A DNA stretch of 44,609 bases from Alcaligenaceae bacterium. Lineage in GTDB: Bacteria; Pseudomonadota; Gammaproteobacteria; Burkholderiales; Burkholderiaceae_B. This document shows, one piece after another, positions 24,203-33,108 of this stretch. The DNA lies in contig CANCMG010000029.1 in assembly GCA_947378965.1 (NCBI GenBank), positions 1 to 44,609 of the forward strand. The letters run 5' to 3'. The notes under the pieces are model-generated. The model had not been told where the DNA came from. It worked only from the letters and a program-made list of their open reading frames with translations, and did no database searches. Both the position numbers and the translations under genes were made by a program. The number at the start of each line of letters is the position of its first letter. Positions within the stretch are counted from its first letter, which is position 1.

Positions 24203-25924
24203 CTAGTTCGACGGCGCAAACAGCTTATCGTAGGCCGCCAGCAAATTGCTATGCATCGGGCTGCCTTGCATATCAACGCCCAAGGTATGTAAACCAAAAA
24301 AGCGCTCGTCACCCGAAATCAAAGCCTGCGCCTGACGCAAGGTGTCTGCGCCAAACATCAAGCCTAACGCATGCAGATAGGGTTCAGCGTCTTCAAGGTT
24401 AAGCACGGTTTCAACGCAGCGATATACCAAGCGACGCGCAGGGTTCATCTGCTTGTAATGATGAATCCAGTCGCACCCTTCAAGCGCGGCATCGATGTCG
24501 TTGACCGCGAGCGCCAACAAGGTTTTTAATTCACCAATGCGTAGTTCTTTCCAGGTTGAGCCGTTGGGCGTGGCTAAACCCAAGATCTCCCATAAGGGGC
24601 GCTCATCATTCAAGTTTAAGGTTTGTAACTCTGCTAGTAGCTCGGTGCACTCCTCATCAGTCAGGTCATGCAGCCTGACTAACTGCGGGCGAATTTGATT
24701 GCCGATGCTGTTGTTCTCCCAGTCAAGATCGCCTACGGGGTAGATCTCTGACATGCCCGGCACCAGGATACGGCAAGCGTAGGCACCTTGCTCGGCAAAA
24801 TCTGAAATGTAAAGTTCAAAGCCTTCGCCGTGTACGGCGTCGCACAACCATTGATAATCTTGCTCGGTGGTGGTGCTGAAGTTCCAGTCGACAAAATCGT
24901 AGTCAGGCTCGTCTCCCATAAAATCCCAAGAGATCACGCCGCTTGAATCGACAAAATGAATTTCAAGGTTAGAGACCGCAGTGATCTCATCCATATCAAA
25001 GCCGGGTTCAGGAAAGTTTTCGAGCGCGTCAAGCGCTCGGCCTTGCAGCAGCTCGGTTAATGCGCGTTCAAGCGCGATTTCAAAACGCGGATGTGCGCCG
25101 AAGCTTGCAAACACGCCTTGGTCTTTGGGATGGATCAAGGTGACGTTCATGACTGGGTATTTGCCACCCAGCGAAGCGTCTTTGACCAAGATACCAAAAC
25201 CGGCGTCGCGCAGACCTTTGATGCCAGCCTGAATGCCGGGGTAACGGGCAATGACGTCTTCAGGCACCTCGGGTAGGCACAGGCCTTCACTGATGATTCG
25301 GTACTTAATATGACGTTCAAAGATCTCTGATAAGGCCTGCGCGCGTGCTTCGTTTGGGGTGTTGCCGGCGGCCATGCCGTTGCTGACATACAGGTTGCCG
25401 ATGATATTGACCGGAAACCAAGTTAAGGCACCGTCACTGAGGCGCGTGTAGGGCAGGGCGCAAATACCGCGGTCAACATTGCCCGAATTTAAATCTACCA
25501 GTACCTCGCTATCAATGTCGCTATCTGGGTTGTAAAACGCTTGCAAAGTTGGGTTGAGCAGCTCGTTGGGCCAGGCGCCATCATCAGTCAGGGCAAACCA
25601 ACGCTCTTGCGGATAATGCACAAAGCTTTTGTTGGCACGGGTTTCGCCTAAATGAAAGTGGGTCCAAAAGTAATGGGTGCCTAAGCGTTCAAAAAATTCA
25701 CCTAAGGCACTGGCCCGAGCAGCAAGCATGGTGGCGCCTTTGCCATTGGCAAACAGCATCGGGCAGTCTTGGTCTTTGACATGCACCGACCAAATTGCCT
25801 CAACGGGGTTGAGCCATAACGACTCATCCAGCCGAAAGCCGCGGGCTGCAAGTTTGGCCTGCATGGTGGCGATGGTGGATTCGAGAGAGACGTCTTTGCC
25901 TGGGATAAAGCTTTCGGTTTGCAT
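24203..25924 (-). CDS. ycaO: YcaO-type ATP-dependent cyclodehydratase-family protein
   Basis: A 573-aa protein close in length and layout to E. coli YcaO (about 586 aa). It contains an N-terminal YcaO ATP-grasp-like domain (about 60-400; segments such as GKGATMLAARASALGEFFERL, NTPNEARAQALSEIFERH and ALERALTELLQGR) and a C-terminal helical extension. In E. coli this protein assists RimO-dependent methylthiolation of ribosomal protein S12. It lacks the Pro-rich C-terminus of YcaOs that make azoline peptides, and no precursor peptide or dehydrogenase is nearby. A housekeeping role is therefore likelier than RiPP biosynthesis. It stands alone, convergent with DUF3820 and divergent from nudC. Confidence 0.9.
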   Translation of the reverse strand: MQTESFIPGKDVSLESTIATMQAKLAARGFRLDESLWLNPVEAIWSVHVKDQDCPMLFANGKGATMLAARASALGEFFERLGTHYFWTHFHLGETRANKSFVHYPQERWFALTDDGAWPNELLNPTLQAFYNPDSDIDSEVLVDLNSGNVDRGICALPYTRLSDGALTWFPVNIIGNLYVSNGMAAGNTPNEARAQALSEIFERHIKYRIISEGLCLPEVPEDVIARYPGIQAGIKGLRDAGFGILVKDASLGGKYPVMNVTLIHPKDQGVFASFGAHPRFEIALERALTELLQGRALDALENFPEPGFDMDEITAVSNLEIHFVDSSGVISWDFMGDEPDYDFVDWNFSTTTEQDYQWLCDAVHGEGFELYISDFAEQGAYACRILVPGMSEIYPVGDLDWENNSIGNQIRPQLVRLHDLTDEECTELLAELQTLNLNDERPLWEILGLATPNGSTWKELRIGELKTLLALAVNDIDAALEGCDWIHHYKQMNPARRLVYRCVETVLNLEDAEPYLHALGLMFGADTLRQAQALISGDERFFGLHTLGVDMQGSPMHSNLLAAYDKLFAPSN

Positions 25925-26093
25925 GTGAGCTTGTCAAAAAGAGTTGAGGGTGGAGAATAACCGACCGAGTCCTGAGCCGCACGAGACTCAGGCATCAAAC
26001 GACCGAAAAATTTGCGTCTGAGGTGCTCCGAGCGCTCAGCGAGGCGAATTGAGCGGCAAAGCAGGCGATTCGCGCGTTGAACTTAGGGTGGTT

Positions 26094-26121
26094 TTGAGCC
26101 CTTTGGCCAAAGGCATACAAT
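26094..26121 (+). promoter_or_regulatory. Candidate nudC promoter with palindromic spacer
   Basis: TTGAGC (26094-26099) and TACAAT (26116-26121) are separated by 16 bp, giving a reasonable sigma-70 promoter about 55 bp before the nudC start. The spacer contains CCTTTGGCCAAAGG (26100-26113), a perfect 14-bp palindrome that could bind a repressor. Confidence 0.45.
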
Positions 26122-26177
26122 TACGGCATTGCACCATAATAAAAAGATAAAAGACTAACAATTTTTCAGGAATCCCT

Positions 26178-26948
26178 ATGAGTGAGTTGAGCTATTGGCT
26201 AATTCGTTGCGACAACCAAATGTTGACCGCAAAAGACATGAGCGATGGACATGTGTTTCCTAAAGGCTACGCCGCCGATTTCGGCAATCCTGAAAACTCA
26301 CTTTTTGTTGGCCATTGGCAGGGTCTCCCGTGCCGTACGATCGAAGTCAGCCAGATCCCATCCCATATCGAGGGTGAGTTGCGTCCCGTGCGCAGTTTGC
26401 ACGCCTTGGCGGGTGCCGAGTTGTTTGCCTTGGCTGGGCGCGCAACTCAGTTAATTGACTGGCAAAAAAACCATCGTTTTTGTGGTCATTGCGGTACCCC
26501 GACTATCGCAAAAAAGACTGAATTTGCAATGGATTGCCCCGCCTGTCGTTTGTCGGTGTACCCCAGAATTTCACCTGCAGTCATGGTACTCATCGAGCGC
26601 GGTAATGATTTATTGCTGGCGCGCAGCCCCCATTTCAAACCTGGCATGTTTAGCGCCTTGGCCGGCTTTGTTGAACCGGGCGAAACTCTTGAGCAGTGTG
26701 CGGTGCGCGAAGTGCGTGAAGAGGTTGGCCTTGAAATCACCAATCTGCGCTACTTCACCAGCCAGTCGTGGCCGTTTCCTAATTCACTGATGGTGGCGTA
26801 TTTTGCCGACTATGCTGGTGGCGAAATCACGCCTGATCCAACTGAAATCGAAGACGCTGGCTGGTTTGCACGCGATGCGTTGCCACTGGTGCCTGATCCT
26901 GTCAGCATCGCACGTCAGTTGATTGATGCCGCGGTGCGAGCAGGGTAG
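26178..26948 (+). CDS. nudC: NAD(+) diphosphatase / RNA deNADding enzyme NudC
   Basis: A 256-aa Nudix hydrolase that cleaves NAD(H) to NMN(H) and AMP and removes NAD caps from RNA. The zinc ribbon is C102-x2-C105 ... C120-x2-C123. The Nudix box runs from G153 (GFVEPGE) through R167-E168-x-x-E171-E172-x-G174. The NAD-specific motif following the box is SQSWPFPNS, with Ser in place of the usual Pro. Length matches E. coli NudC. The ATG follows AGGA with an acceptable spacer. It is followed by the frameshifted Bug-5 after 39 nt. Confidence 0.95.
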   Translation: MSELSYWLIRCDNQMLTAKDMSDGHVFPKGYAADFGNPENSLFVGHWQGLPCRTIEVSQIPSHIEGELRPVRSLHALAGAELFALAGRATQLIDWQKNHRFCGHCGTPTIAKKTEFAMDCPACRLSVYPRISPAVMVLIERGNDLLLARSPHFKPGMFSALAGFVEPGETLEQCAVREVREEVGLEITNLRYFTSQSWPFPNSLMVAYFADYAGGEITPDPTEIEDAGWFARDALPLVPDPVSIARQLIDAAVRAG

Positions 26949-26987
26949 TGCAGGCACACCGTCTTCATCGCTAAAAGCACAACCATA

Positions 26988-27972
26988 ATGAGCCGATTGC
27001 TTCAACGCTCTGTGCTCGTGATCGCTGCCCTGTGCAGTGTGGGACACGCCCAGGCGCAGCCAGCAAACTACCCGGCGCGCCTAATTAAGTTAGTCGTGCC
27101 TGCAGCCCCCGGTGGGGGTACAGACGTGTTGGCGCGTTTGCTTGCCAAGCGCTTATCTGAAGGCTTGGGTCAACCTGTTGTGATCGATAACAGGGCGGGG
27201 GCTGGTGGTTTGGTGGGTTCTGAGCAAGTGGCCCGTGCAGCACCTGATGGCTACACGATTTTGCTTGGTACGGTGGCGACGCACGGTTTGGCGCCCAGCC
27301 TCATGAAAGCCATGCCTTACGACCCAGTCGAAGATTTTGCGCACATCACCAAGGGCGTAGTGGTGACTAATATTCTGGTTGTTCACCCCTCTGTGCCAGT
27401 TCAAACAGCAAAAGAGTTTTTGGCTTTGGTCAAAGCCAAGCCAGGCGAGTTGAACTACAGCACCTCGGGGCGCGGCTCTGGTGCCTTTATGGCAGGCGAA
27501 TTATTTTCGCAAATGGCAAATGGCAAATGTCGAGATCACGCACGTGCCCTATAAGGGTGGTGGCTTAGCCGTTTCAGGCTTAGTGGCAGGACACGTGCAG
27601 TTTAGCTTTGCGACGGCGCCCTCGGTGATGGCCTTGATTCAAGCGGGTCGGCTGCGTGCGCTTGGGGTCACGACCCCGACGCGGTTTTCTGGCTTGCCAG
27701 CGTTGCCAACCTTGAGCGAAGCGATATTGCCCGGCTTTGAGGCCAGCAATTGGTATGCATTTTTTGCACCAGCGCGTACCCCCGTCGAAATCGTCGATAG
27801 ACTCAATGCTGAAATTCATCAGGCAATGGGTCAGCCCGAGATTTTGAAAGCGTTGTCTGAGCAAGGGATGGAGCCCATTCTGAGCACACCAAGCGAGCAG
27901 CGTGAGTTCATTCGCGCAGAGATGACCAAATGGGCGGCGCTTGTGAAAGCAAGGGGTATCGAAGCTGAGTAA
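26988..27972 (+). pseudogene. Bug/TctC-family solute-binding protein (Bug-5), frameshifted
   Basis: Two overlapping frames together give one full Bug receptor. The 5' part has the signal peptide (ending HAQAQ), LVVPAAPGGGTDVLAR and AAPDGYTILLGT. The 3' part has HVPYKGGGLAVSGLVAGH and the rest of the family C-terminus. The frame breaks at a heptanucleotide repeat, CAAATGG x 2.9 (27510-27529). Removing one 7-bp unit restores FSQMANVEITHVPYKGG and a 325-aa protein of normal length. Everything else looks intact, so the lesion is recent, reversible by slippage, or a sequencing/assembly error. Confidence 0.85.
27510..27529 (+). repeat. Heptanucleotide repeat at the Bug-5 frameshift
   Basis: CAAATGG CAAATGG CAAATG: almost three copies of a 7-bp unit within the coding sequence. 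Two copies would restore the reading frame and match the family sequence. Confidence 0.9.
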
Positions 27973-28051
27973 AGCGCAGCCACTGCGACAAAGTGGTACA
28001 ACTATGCTAATAAAAATAATCGTGGTCGCTGAATAATCGGGAGACAACCCA

Positions 28052-29044
28052 ATGTTTAACAAAAGCCCCTTGATACGCTTGTTGGGCGCCTTAAGCGCTG
28101 CCGTCACACTTTGCCTCTTTGGCTCTTTACCTGCACAGGCGGCGTTTCCGGATAAGCCACTGCATATTGTGGTGCCTTTCGCACCTGGCGGCAGCACCGA
28201 TCTGATGGCGCGTTTACTTGCAAAATTGTTAGTCAAAGAACCCGGGGTGCAAGTGATCGTTGAAAATCGACCTGGAGCCAATACAATTTTGGCGGCTGGC
28301 CAAGTCGCGCGCGGTGCGCCTGATGGTTACACCTTATTTGTTGCGGCGGGTTCAACGGTGGTACTGAGCCCTCTGTTATACAAAAAGCTACCGTTTGACC
28401 CTGCGAAAGATTTCAACATGCTGTCGGTACTCGGCGAATTTCCGCTCATTGCCGTGGTGCGTTCTGACAACCCTGCCAAGAATTTGCTTGAGTTTTTTGC
28501 TTACGCAAAAACGAAACCAGGCGGCTTAAATTTTGGTTCGCCCGGCACTGGTAGCACCTTGCACCTGGGCGGTGAAATGCTCAAGCAAGAAGGGGGCTTT
28601 AATGCCACCCACGCTGCCTATAAAATCAGCTCGCAGGCATTAACAGATGTGATTGGTGGTCAGCTTGATTTTATGATGGGCGACTACTCGATGGCTGCAG
28701 GTGAATTGGCGAATGGTCGTTTACGTGCCTTAGCGGTGACGTCTGATCACCGGCTGGCTAAGTTGCCTGATATACCGACCGTTGCTGAGTTTTTTCCGGG
28801 CTTCAGAGCGATTGTTTGGTACGGCTTGGTCGTGCAAAAAGATACGCCCGAACCGATTGCGACAAAAATCAAGGCCATGACTGACAAGGTGCTTGCGACG
28901 ACTGAGTATAAAGAGGGCATGATTAAAATTGGTTTTGGTCCATCGCCACCCATGTCACATGGCGATGTTCAAAAATATCTGGCAGCCGAAAATGAGCGTT
29001 GGGGCAACTTGATACGCGCTCGAAATATTAAGATCGAAGATTAA
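28052..29044 (+). CDS. Bug/TctC-family solute-binding protein (Bug-6)
   Basis: A 330-aa periplasmic receptor. The signal peptide ends near PAQAAFP. Conserved segments are HIVVPFAPGGSTDLMAR (ligand loop 1), GAPDGYTLFVAAG and the lobe-hinge THAAYKISSQALTDVIGG, where the usual VPYKGxxPA is replaced by AAYKISSQA. Bug-8 has a similar NYKSSPQA hinge, so these two may form a subgroup with a distinct pocket. The ATG is preceded by GGGAG. It follows the frameshifted Bug-5 by 79 nt in the same direction. Confidence 0.93.
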   Translation: MFNKSPLIRLLGALSAAVTLCLFGSLPAQAAFPDKPLHIVVPFAPGGSTDLMARLLAKLLVKEPGVQVIVENRPGANTILAAGQVARGAPDGYTLFVAAGSTVVLSPLLYKKLPFDPAKDFNMLSVLGEFPLIAVVRSDNPAKNLLEFFAYAKTKPGGLNFGSPGTGSTLHLGGEMLKQEGGFNATHAAYKISSQALTDVIGGQLDFMMGDYSMAAGELANGRLRALAVTSDHRLAKLPDIPTVAEFFPGFRAIVWYGLVVQKDTPEPIATKIKAMTDKVLATTEYKEGMIKIGFGPSPPMSHGDVQKYLAAENERWGNLIRARNIKIED

Positions 29045-29125
29045 ATCGGTACAACGGTCCAGACGGATCGGCGGGTTGGCAAGGATAGTGATTGAGGCCG
29101 ATCGATTCGTCTGTACGTTCATGCG

Positions 29126-30046
29126 CTAGACGTGTGAATGCATCGGTTGACCTGCGACGTCCATCTCGGTGACCAAGACGCAGCCGCTTTCAGATTCAGT
29201 GATGTACAGGTGACGGTTTTGTGGGCCGCCGTAAGCCACATTAGTGGTGTGTGCCTGTTGGCATGAGTCAATACGCCAGAGTGGCTGGCCCAAAGGCGAG
29301 AACACCCATACAATGCCCGCGCCCGCGTGTGCAACAACGAGGTTGCCAGCTTGGTCAACGGCCATACCGTCTGGCCCAGAGGCCCCAGACATTTGTACGA
29401 AAATCCCGGGTCTGACCAAGCCTGTGCCGTCAGGCAGCAAGTTGGCACGCCACACACTGTTACCGCGTGTGGCCGCTACGTAAAGTATTTTTTCGTTAGG
29501 GCTCATGACGATGCCGTTTGGACTTGGGACATTATCAAGCAATCGAACGGTGTGGCCAAAGGCGTCGCGGCGATACACGCGCCCACTAGGATCTTGAATT
29601 GAACTTTGACCCTGATCGGTAAAGTAGATATCGCCATTACGAGCGATATACAAATCGTTCAGGCCTTTAAAGTTTTCGGTCATATAGCGCTGGGCTACGG
29701 GTGAAACACTGCCGCGTTCGGGGTCAAGCAATAACAGACCGCACTTATGGTCAGCAATAAAGATCCGGCCATCTTGATGAATTTTTAAACCATTAGGCTC
29801 GCCATCCCATTCGGCCACCACCTCAATATCACCAGTAGGTTTAACTTTAAACACGCGACCAAAGGCGATATCCACCAAATACAGATTGCCCGCTTTGTCG
29901 AAAGCTGGGCCCTCAATAAAACAGTCGGTGTGAGGGCTGCTTTTGCCTGCTGCCACGCGTTCGGCACTAATTTGGCCGGGGCGACGATATTGATCGGGGA
30001 TGCGAGCAAAGACTTCAGTTTTTTTGACTGGTGGGGCCGGATACAT
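29126..30046 (-). CDS. SMP-30/gluconolactonase/LRE family protein
   Basis: A 306-aa six-bladed beta-propeller lactonase. The divalent-metal ligands are E45 (FIEGPAFD), N177 (SPNGIVMS) and D226 (GPDGMAVD). Repeated blade strands such as GNLYLVD, GRIFIAD, GDIYFTD and KILYVA are evident. No signal peptide is seen, so it acts in the cytoplasm. Family members open sugar-acid or other lactones. It is divergent from the alpha/beta hydrolase at 30141 across a 94-bp region. The substrate is not determinable. Confidence 0.92.
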   Translation of the reverse strand: MYPAPPVKKTEVFARIPDQYRRPGQISAERVAAGKSSPHTDCFIEGPAFDKAGNLYLVDIAFGRVFKVKPTGDIEVVAEWDGEPNGLKIHQDGRIFIADHKCGLLLLDPERGSVSPVAQRYMTENFKGLNDLYIARNGDIYFTDQGQSSIQDPSGRVYRRDAFGHTVRLLDNVPSPNGIVMSPNEKILYVAATRGNSVWRANLLPDGTGLVRPGIFVQMSGASGPDGMAVDQAGNLVVAHAGAGIVWVFSPLGQPLWRIDSCQQAHTTNVAYGGPQNRHLYITESESGCVLVTEMDVAGQPMHSHV

Positions 30047-30140
30047 GTGTGCTCGATCCTGTTTGATGAATTATTGTATTGTTTAGGCGTGTTGCGACTC
30101 TTTTAGCAGTCGGCTTAGCAAAAATCAAGGATACCTATTC

Positions 30141-31070
30141 GTGCGAATTAAGGTTTTGTCTCGTCTGTGGTTTGAACGTCTGCCAAGCGTTGACGTTCGT
30201 CAGTTACTTCAACGCCTGTTGTGCAGTCTGTGTTTGTGCCTGTGTGTAGCAAGCCCAATTGCCGCTATCGCCAAGCAAATCGCCTTGCCGGTCGAAGTCA
30301 TTTTTATCCCTAAAAAAATACTGCTAGGCACACTCGAGCTTGAGACCACCGTTTACAAGCCGCCGGGCCCCGGGCCTTTTCCGTTGGTGGTGATTAATCA
30401 CGGTAAGGCCTCTGGCCCCACTGGGCTGCAACCACGCTACACACCTGGCTGGGCGGCGCGTTATTTTATTGAGCGTGGCTACGTGGTGTTTGTGCCGATG
30501 CGCACGGGCTTTTCTAAATCAACGGGCGGGTACGTTGGGGGCGGGTGCAATATCGAATCGAACGGCTTGGTGCAGGCTGAAGACGTTGCTGCCACGATTA
30601 CCTATGCGCATACGCTGAGCTACGTAGAGCGCACTCAAACCTTAGTCGTAGGACAATCGCACGGTGGCTGGACAACGCTAGCCTATGGCGCCGCCAAGCC
30701 AGATCCCTCGGTCAAGGGATTGGTAAATTTCGCTGGCGGTCTTCGACAAGAAGATTGCATTGGCTGGCGCTTGAATCTGGCAAAGGCCGCAGCGAATTAC
30801 GCGCAAGACACCAACCTACCATCACTTTGGTTTTACGGCGACAACGATAGTTATTTCACTAAAGAGGTTTACACCGAAATGTTTGCCCGTTACAGCAAGG
30901 CGAATCCACGTGCCCAGTTAATCGCCTTTGGCGAATTCGGTCAAGACTCTCATCGTTTGTTCGCTAGCAAAGACGGGCGAGCAATTTGGGAGCCCCATCT
31001 AGAAAAATTTATGACCACGGTCGGGTTGCCAGTGAAAGTTGTGTATCCTCAATATCGGCCTAACCCTTGA
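30141..31070 (+). CDS. Secreted alpha/beta hydrolase (dienelactone-hydrolase-like)
   Basis: A 309-aa hydrolase starting at GTG after AAGGA. A long N-terminal region (about 45 residues; hydrophobic LLCSLCLCLCVASPIAAIA) predicts export or membrane anchoring, and cysteines in it could accept a lipid. Nucleophile S173 lies in VVGQSHGGW. A triad is completed by D234 or D236 (FYGDNDSYF) and H271 (QDSHRLF). The oxyanion segment is VVINHGKASG. It resembles secreted dienelactone hydrolase or acetyl-xylan-esterase-like proteins. It is followed by the racemase-fold gene after 43 nt, probably in one transcript. Confidence 0.87.
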   Translation: MRIKVLSRLWFERLPSVDVRQLLQRLLCSLCLCLCVASPIAAIAKQIALPVEVIFIPKKILLGTLELETTVYKPPGPGPFPLVVINHGKASGPTGLQPRYTPGWAARYFIERGYVVFVPMRTGFSKSTGGYVGGGCNIESNGLVQAEDVAATITYAHTLSYVERTQTLVVGQSHGGWTTLAYGAAKPDPSVKGLVNFAGGLRQEDCIGWRLNLAKAAANYAQDTNLPSLWFYGDNDSYFTKEVYTEMFARYSKANPRAQLIAFGEFGQDSHRLFASKDGRAIWEPHLEKFMTTVGLPVKVVYPQYRPNP

Positions 31071-31113
31071 GCCCTGACTCAGGGACCATCTGATGACAGA
31101 CTAGGATGTTGCT

Positions 31114-31899
31114 ATGAAAAACGAAGTCGAATACGGCGCACAAGGAATTTTAGGTTTGCTGGTGCCGCAGGCAAACACGACAGCCGAGCCTGAGGTGCAG
31201 ATCATGCTTGACCCGGATATCGCTTTACTGACAGGTCGCTTGACGAGCCCTCAGCCAGAGATGCGCGAGCGGCTCGAAGATTTTTTGACAAACATCGATG
31301 AGTTTATTGCGACTTTTTCAAACGCACCGCTCGCCGGTCTTGGTTTTTTGATTACTGGTTCAACCTACCACTTTGAGCACGCGGCCGAAGACGCTTATTT
31401 TGAGCAAATGAGTCAACGCTACGGCTACCCGATTGTTTCGGCTGGGCAGTCAATTCGTCGAGCGTTTACAGCCCTAGGCGCCAAGCGGATTGGGTTGGTG
31501 AGCCCATATCCCCAATGGCTGACCGAGCGTAGCGCTGCGTATTGGGCCCGCACGGGTGTCGAGCTTGTCGGGATTGAGTCGCCGCAAGCCGTGGGGGGCT
31601 TTCACAATATCTACACGCTGCGTAATGACGCGGTGTTGGCGGCCGCCGAGCGCTTGCTGCCGCTTAAGCCTGATCTGATTTTATTGGCCGGTGCGGGCAT
31701 GCCGACGTTGGCGCCGATTATGAACTTAGCCGATCAGGGAATCCCTGCGATTTCGTCAAATTTTTGTATGGCATGGCAACTGATGCAGATGCCTTCGAGC
31801 GACTATTTAAACCGCGAGTCGCTCGTGCGGCTGATGCAGCCTGAAGCCCCCTGGCGCGCGGCCTTCAGGTTAAGATATCCTGCCGCGTGTTCTGTTTAA
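31114..31899 (+). CDS. Asp/Glu racemase-fold protein, maleate isomerase/AMDase-like
   Basis: A 261-aa two-domain protein resembling maleate isomerase and arylmalonate decarboxylase (start GLLVPQANTTAEPEV). These enzymes use one or two Cys placed at pseudo-symmetric positions. Here the first site reads LITGSTYHF and the second LLAGAGMPTL, so Gly occupies both positions where catalytic Cys would be expected (alignment by eye). The only nearby Cys is in SSNFCMAW. The ATG follows AGGA with a 7-nt spacer. Some Burkholderiales relatives appear to share these Gly positions (from memory), so it may be a subfamily trait. The reaction is unknown. Confidence 0.82.
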   Translation: MKNEVEYGAQGILGLLVPQANTTAEPEVQIMLDPDIALLTGRLTSPQPEMRERLEDFLTNIDEFIATFSNAPLAGLGFLITGSTYHFEHAAEDAYFEQMSQRYGYPIVSAGQSIRRAFTALGAKRIGLVSPYPQWLTERSAAYWARTGVELVGIESPQAVGGFHNIYTLRNDAVLAAAERLLPLKPDLILLAGAGMPTLAPIMNLADQGIPAISSNFCMAWQLMQMPSSDYLNRESLVRLMQPEAPWRAAFRLRYPAACSV

Positions 31900-31913
31900 C
31901 GAGACCACTCTGT

Positions 31914-31928
31914 CGCTGCTTCGCAGCG
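31914..31928. other. Short GC-rich hairpin
   Basis: CGCTGC TTC GCAGCG forms a 6-bp stem with a 3-nt loop just after the racemase-fold gene. No T run follows, so it is a weak terminator at best. Confidence 0.35.
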
Positions 31929-31994
31929 CGTTCGGACGCCCCGTATGTGTAGTTTGGGAAATATATCAATGTGTTTTGACAAAGGATACAAACC

Positions 31995-32279
31995 ATGTTC
32001 AACAAACGAATCATTTCATGCGCTTTAGCGCTCGCTTTGGTCGCAGTGTCTGGTGTGAGTGCTGCGCAAACAGTCGACGCAGCAACGCAAGCCAAATTAA
32101 CAGAAGTTGAGACGCGTTTTAAAGCAGCCGACAAAAATGCGGATGGCAAGTTAACACTGCAAGAGGCTAAAGATGGCATGCCTCGTATTGCTAATTCATT
32201 TAGTCACATCGATACCGAGAAAAAGGGCTATGTCACGCTCGATCAAATCAAAGAGGTCATGCTTAAAAACGGCGGGTAA
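31995..32279 (+). CDS. Small secreted EF-hand protein
   Basis: A 94-aa protein with a signal peptide (about 24 residues, ending GVSAAQ) and two EF-hand-like loops. Loop 1 (46-57, DKNADGKLTLQE) is canonical with D-x-N-x-D-G and a terminal Glu. Loop 2 (73-84, DTEKKGYVTLDQ) has Lys at position 5 and Gln at position 12, so it should bind calcium poorly. It is a predicted periplasmic calcium-binding protein of unknown role. The ATG follows AAGGA with an 8-nt spacer. It is convergent with the crotonase gene at 32287, only 7 nt apart. Confidence 0.88.
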   Translation: MFNKRIISCALALALVAVSGVSAAQTVDAATQAKLTEVETRFKAADKNADGKLTLQEAKDGMPRIANSFSHIDTEKKGYVTLDQIKEVMLKNGG

Positions 32280-32286
32280 GTTGTAG

Positions 32287-33069
32287 TTATGTTCCGTTGA
32301 AGGTTGCGCTGCGTTTTTCTTTCCAGGCTAAGGCGCCTTGTTTCATATCGTTTGATTTTTCAGAAAGCGTCACGGCGCGGCGAATTTCGGCCTGGTCGAC
32401 GTGGCCGCGGGCAATCAGATTTAAGTGTTTTTTGATGCCGAGCAGGGCAATTGGCGCCATGCCAGCGAGCTGCTCGCTTAACGCCTCTACGCGTGTCAAC
32501 AGTAGTTCTGGTGCAACAATTTCAGTCAAAAATCCAATACTCAGCATTTCGGGTGATTCGATTTTTTCGCACGTCAAAAACAATTTTTTGGCATTGTTTA
32601 AGCCTAAGCGGGTGATGTAGCGCACCATGCCGCCAGGATAAAAATGCAGCCCGAGCTTTGCCGCCGGCATAAACATGTTGGCATTTGGCACGCCCACTCT
32701 GAAATCACAGGCTAGGCTTAAGTCGGTACCCCCACCATAGACGCCGCCGTTGATGGCGGCGATTGTGACTGGACGCGCCTGCTCGATTAAGTCAACCGTA
32801 TCGCCAAAATACGTCGAAGAGGGAGCAGAATCAGCTGCAAGCGATGAGATGTCGTAGCCACTGCAAAAGTATTTGCCGTCGGCGATGAACTTTAAAACTA
32901 ACACGTTGGGGTTGGCGTTGACGGTTGCAAGGTGCTCTGTGATGACCGCTAAATCGGTCGGGCTTAAGCGATTGGCGTAGGCCGGATTACGTAAGCGAAT
33001 GGTCGCGATGCGACCCACGACGCTCAGGGCGGGCGTTGTGGGTTCAGTTGAAGTCACCGAGGTTGTCAT
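32287..33069 (-). CDS. Enoyl-CoA hydratase/isomerase family protein
   Basis: A 260-aa crotonase-fold protein. The oxyanion-hole segments are GKYFCSGYDISSL (about 65-77) and INGGVYGGGTDLSLACDFRVG (about 106-126). The positions of the two hydratase glutamates look changed: the strand before the active-site loop reads FMPAAKLGLHFYPGGM, with Ala where the first Glu is normally found and no clear second Glu. This favours another crotonase activity (isomerase, hydrolase, decarboxylase) over water addition. It is divergent from Bug-7. Confidence 0.9.
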   Translation of the reverse strand: MTTSVTSTEPTTPALSVVGRIATIRLRNPAYANRLSPTDLAVITEHLATVNANPNVLVLKFIADGKYFCSGYDISSLAADSAPSSTYFGDTVDLIEQARPVTIAAINGGVYGGGTDLSLACDFRVGVPNANMFMPAAKLGLHFYPGGMVRYITRLGLNNAKKLFLTCEKIESPEMLSIGFLTEIVAPELLLTRVEALSEQLAGMAPIALLGIKKHLNLIARGHVDQAEIRRAVTLSEKSNDMKQGALAWKEKRSATFNGT

Positions 33070-33108
33070 ATTAAAAAGGCCTAAATAAGGGGTAGCGCCA
33101 GACTAAGC

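Noticed and set aside
24203-25924. YcaO as part of a RiPP (azoline peptide) cluster
   Set aside because: Length and layout match the stand-alone E. coli-type YcaO; no precursor peptide, dehydrogenase or export gene is nearby and the Pro-rich C-terminus is absent.
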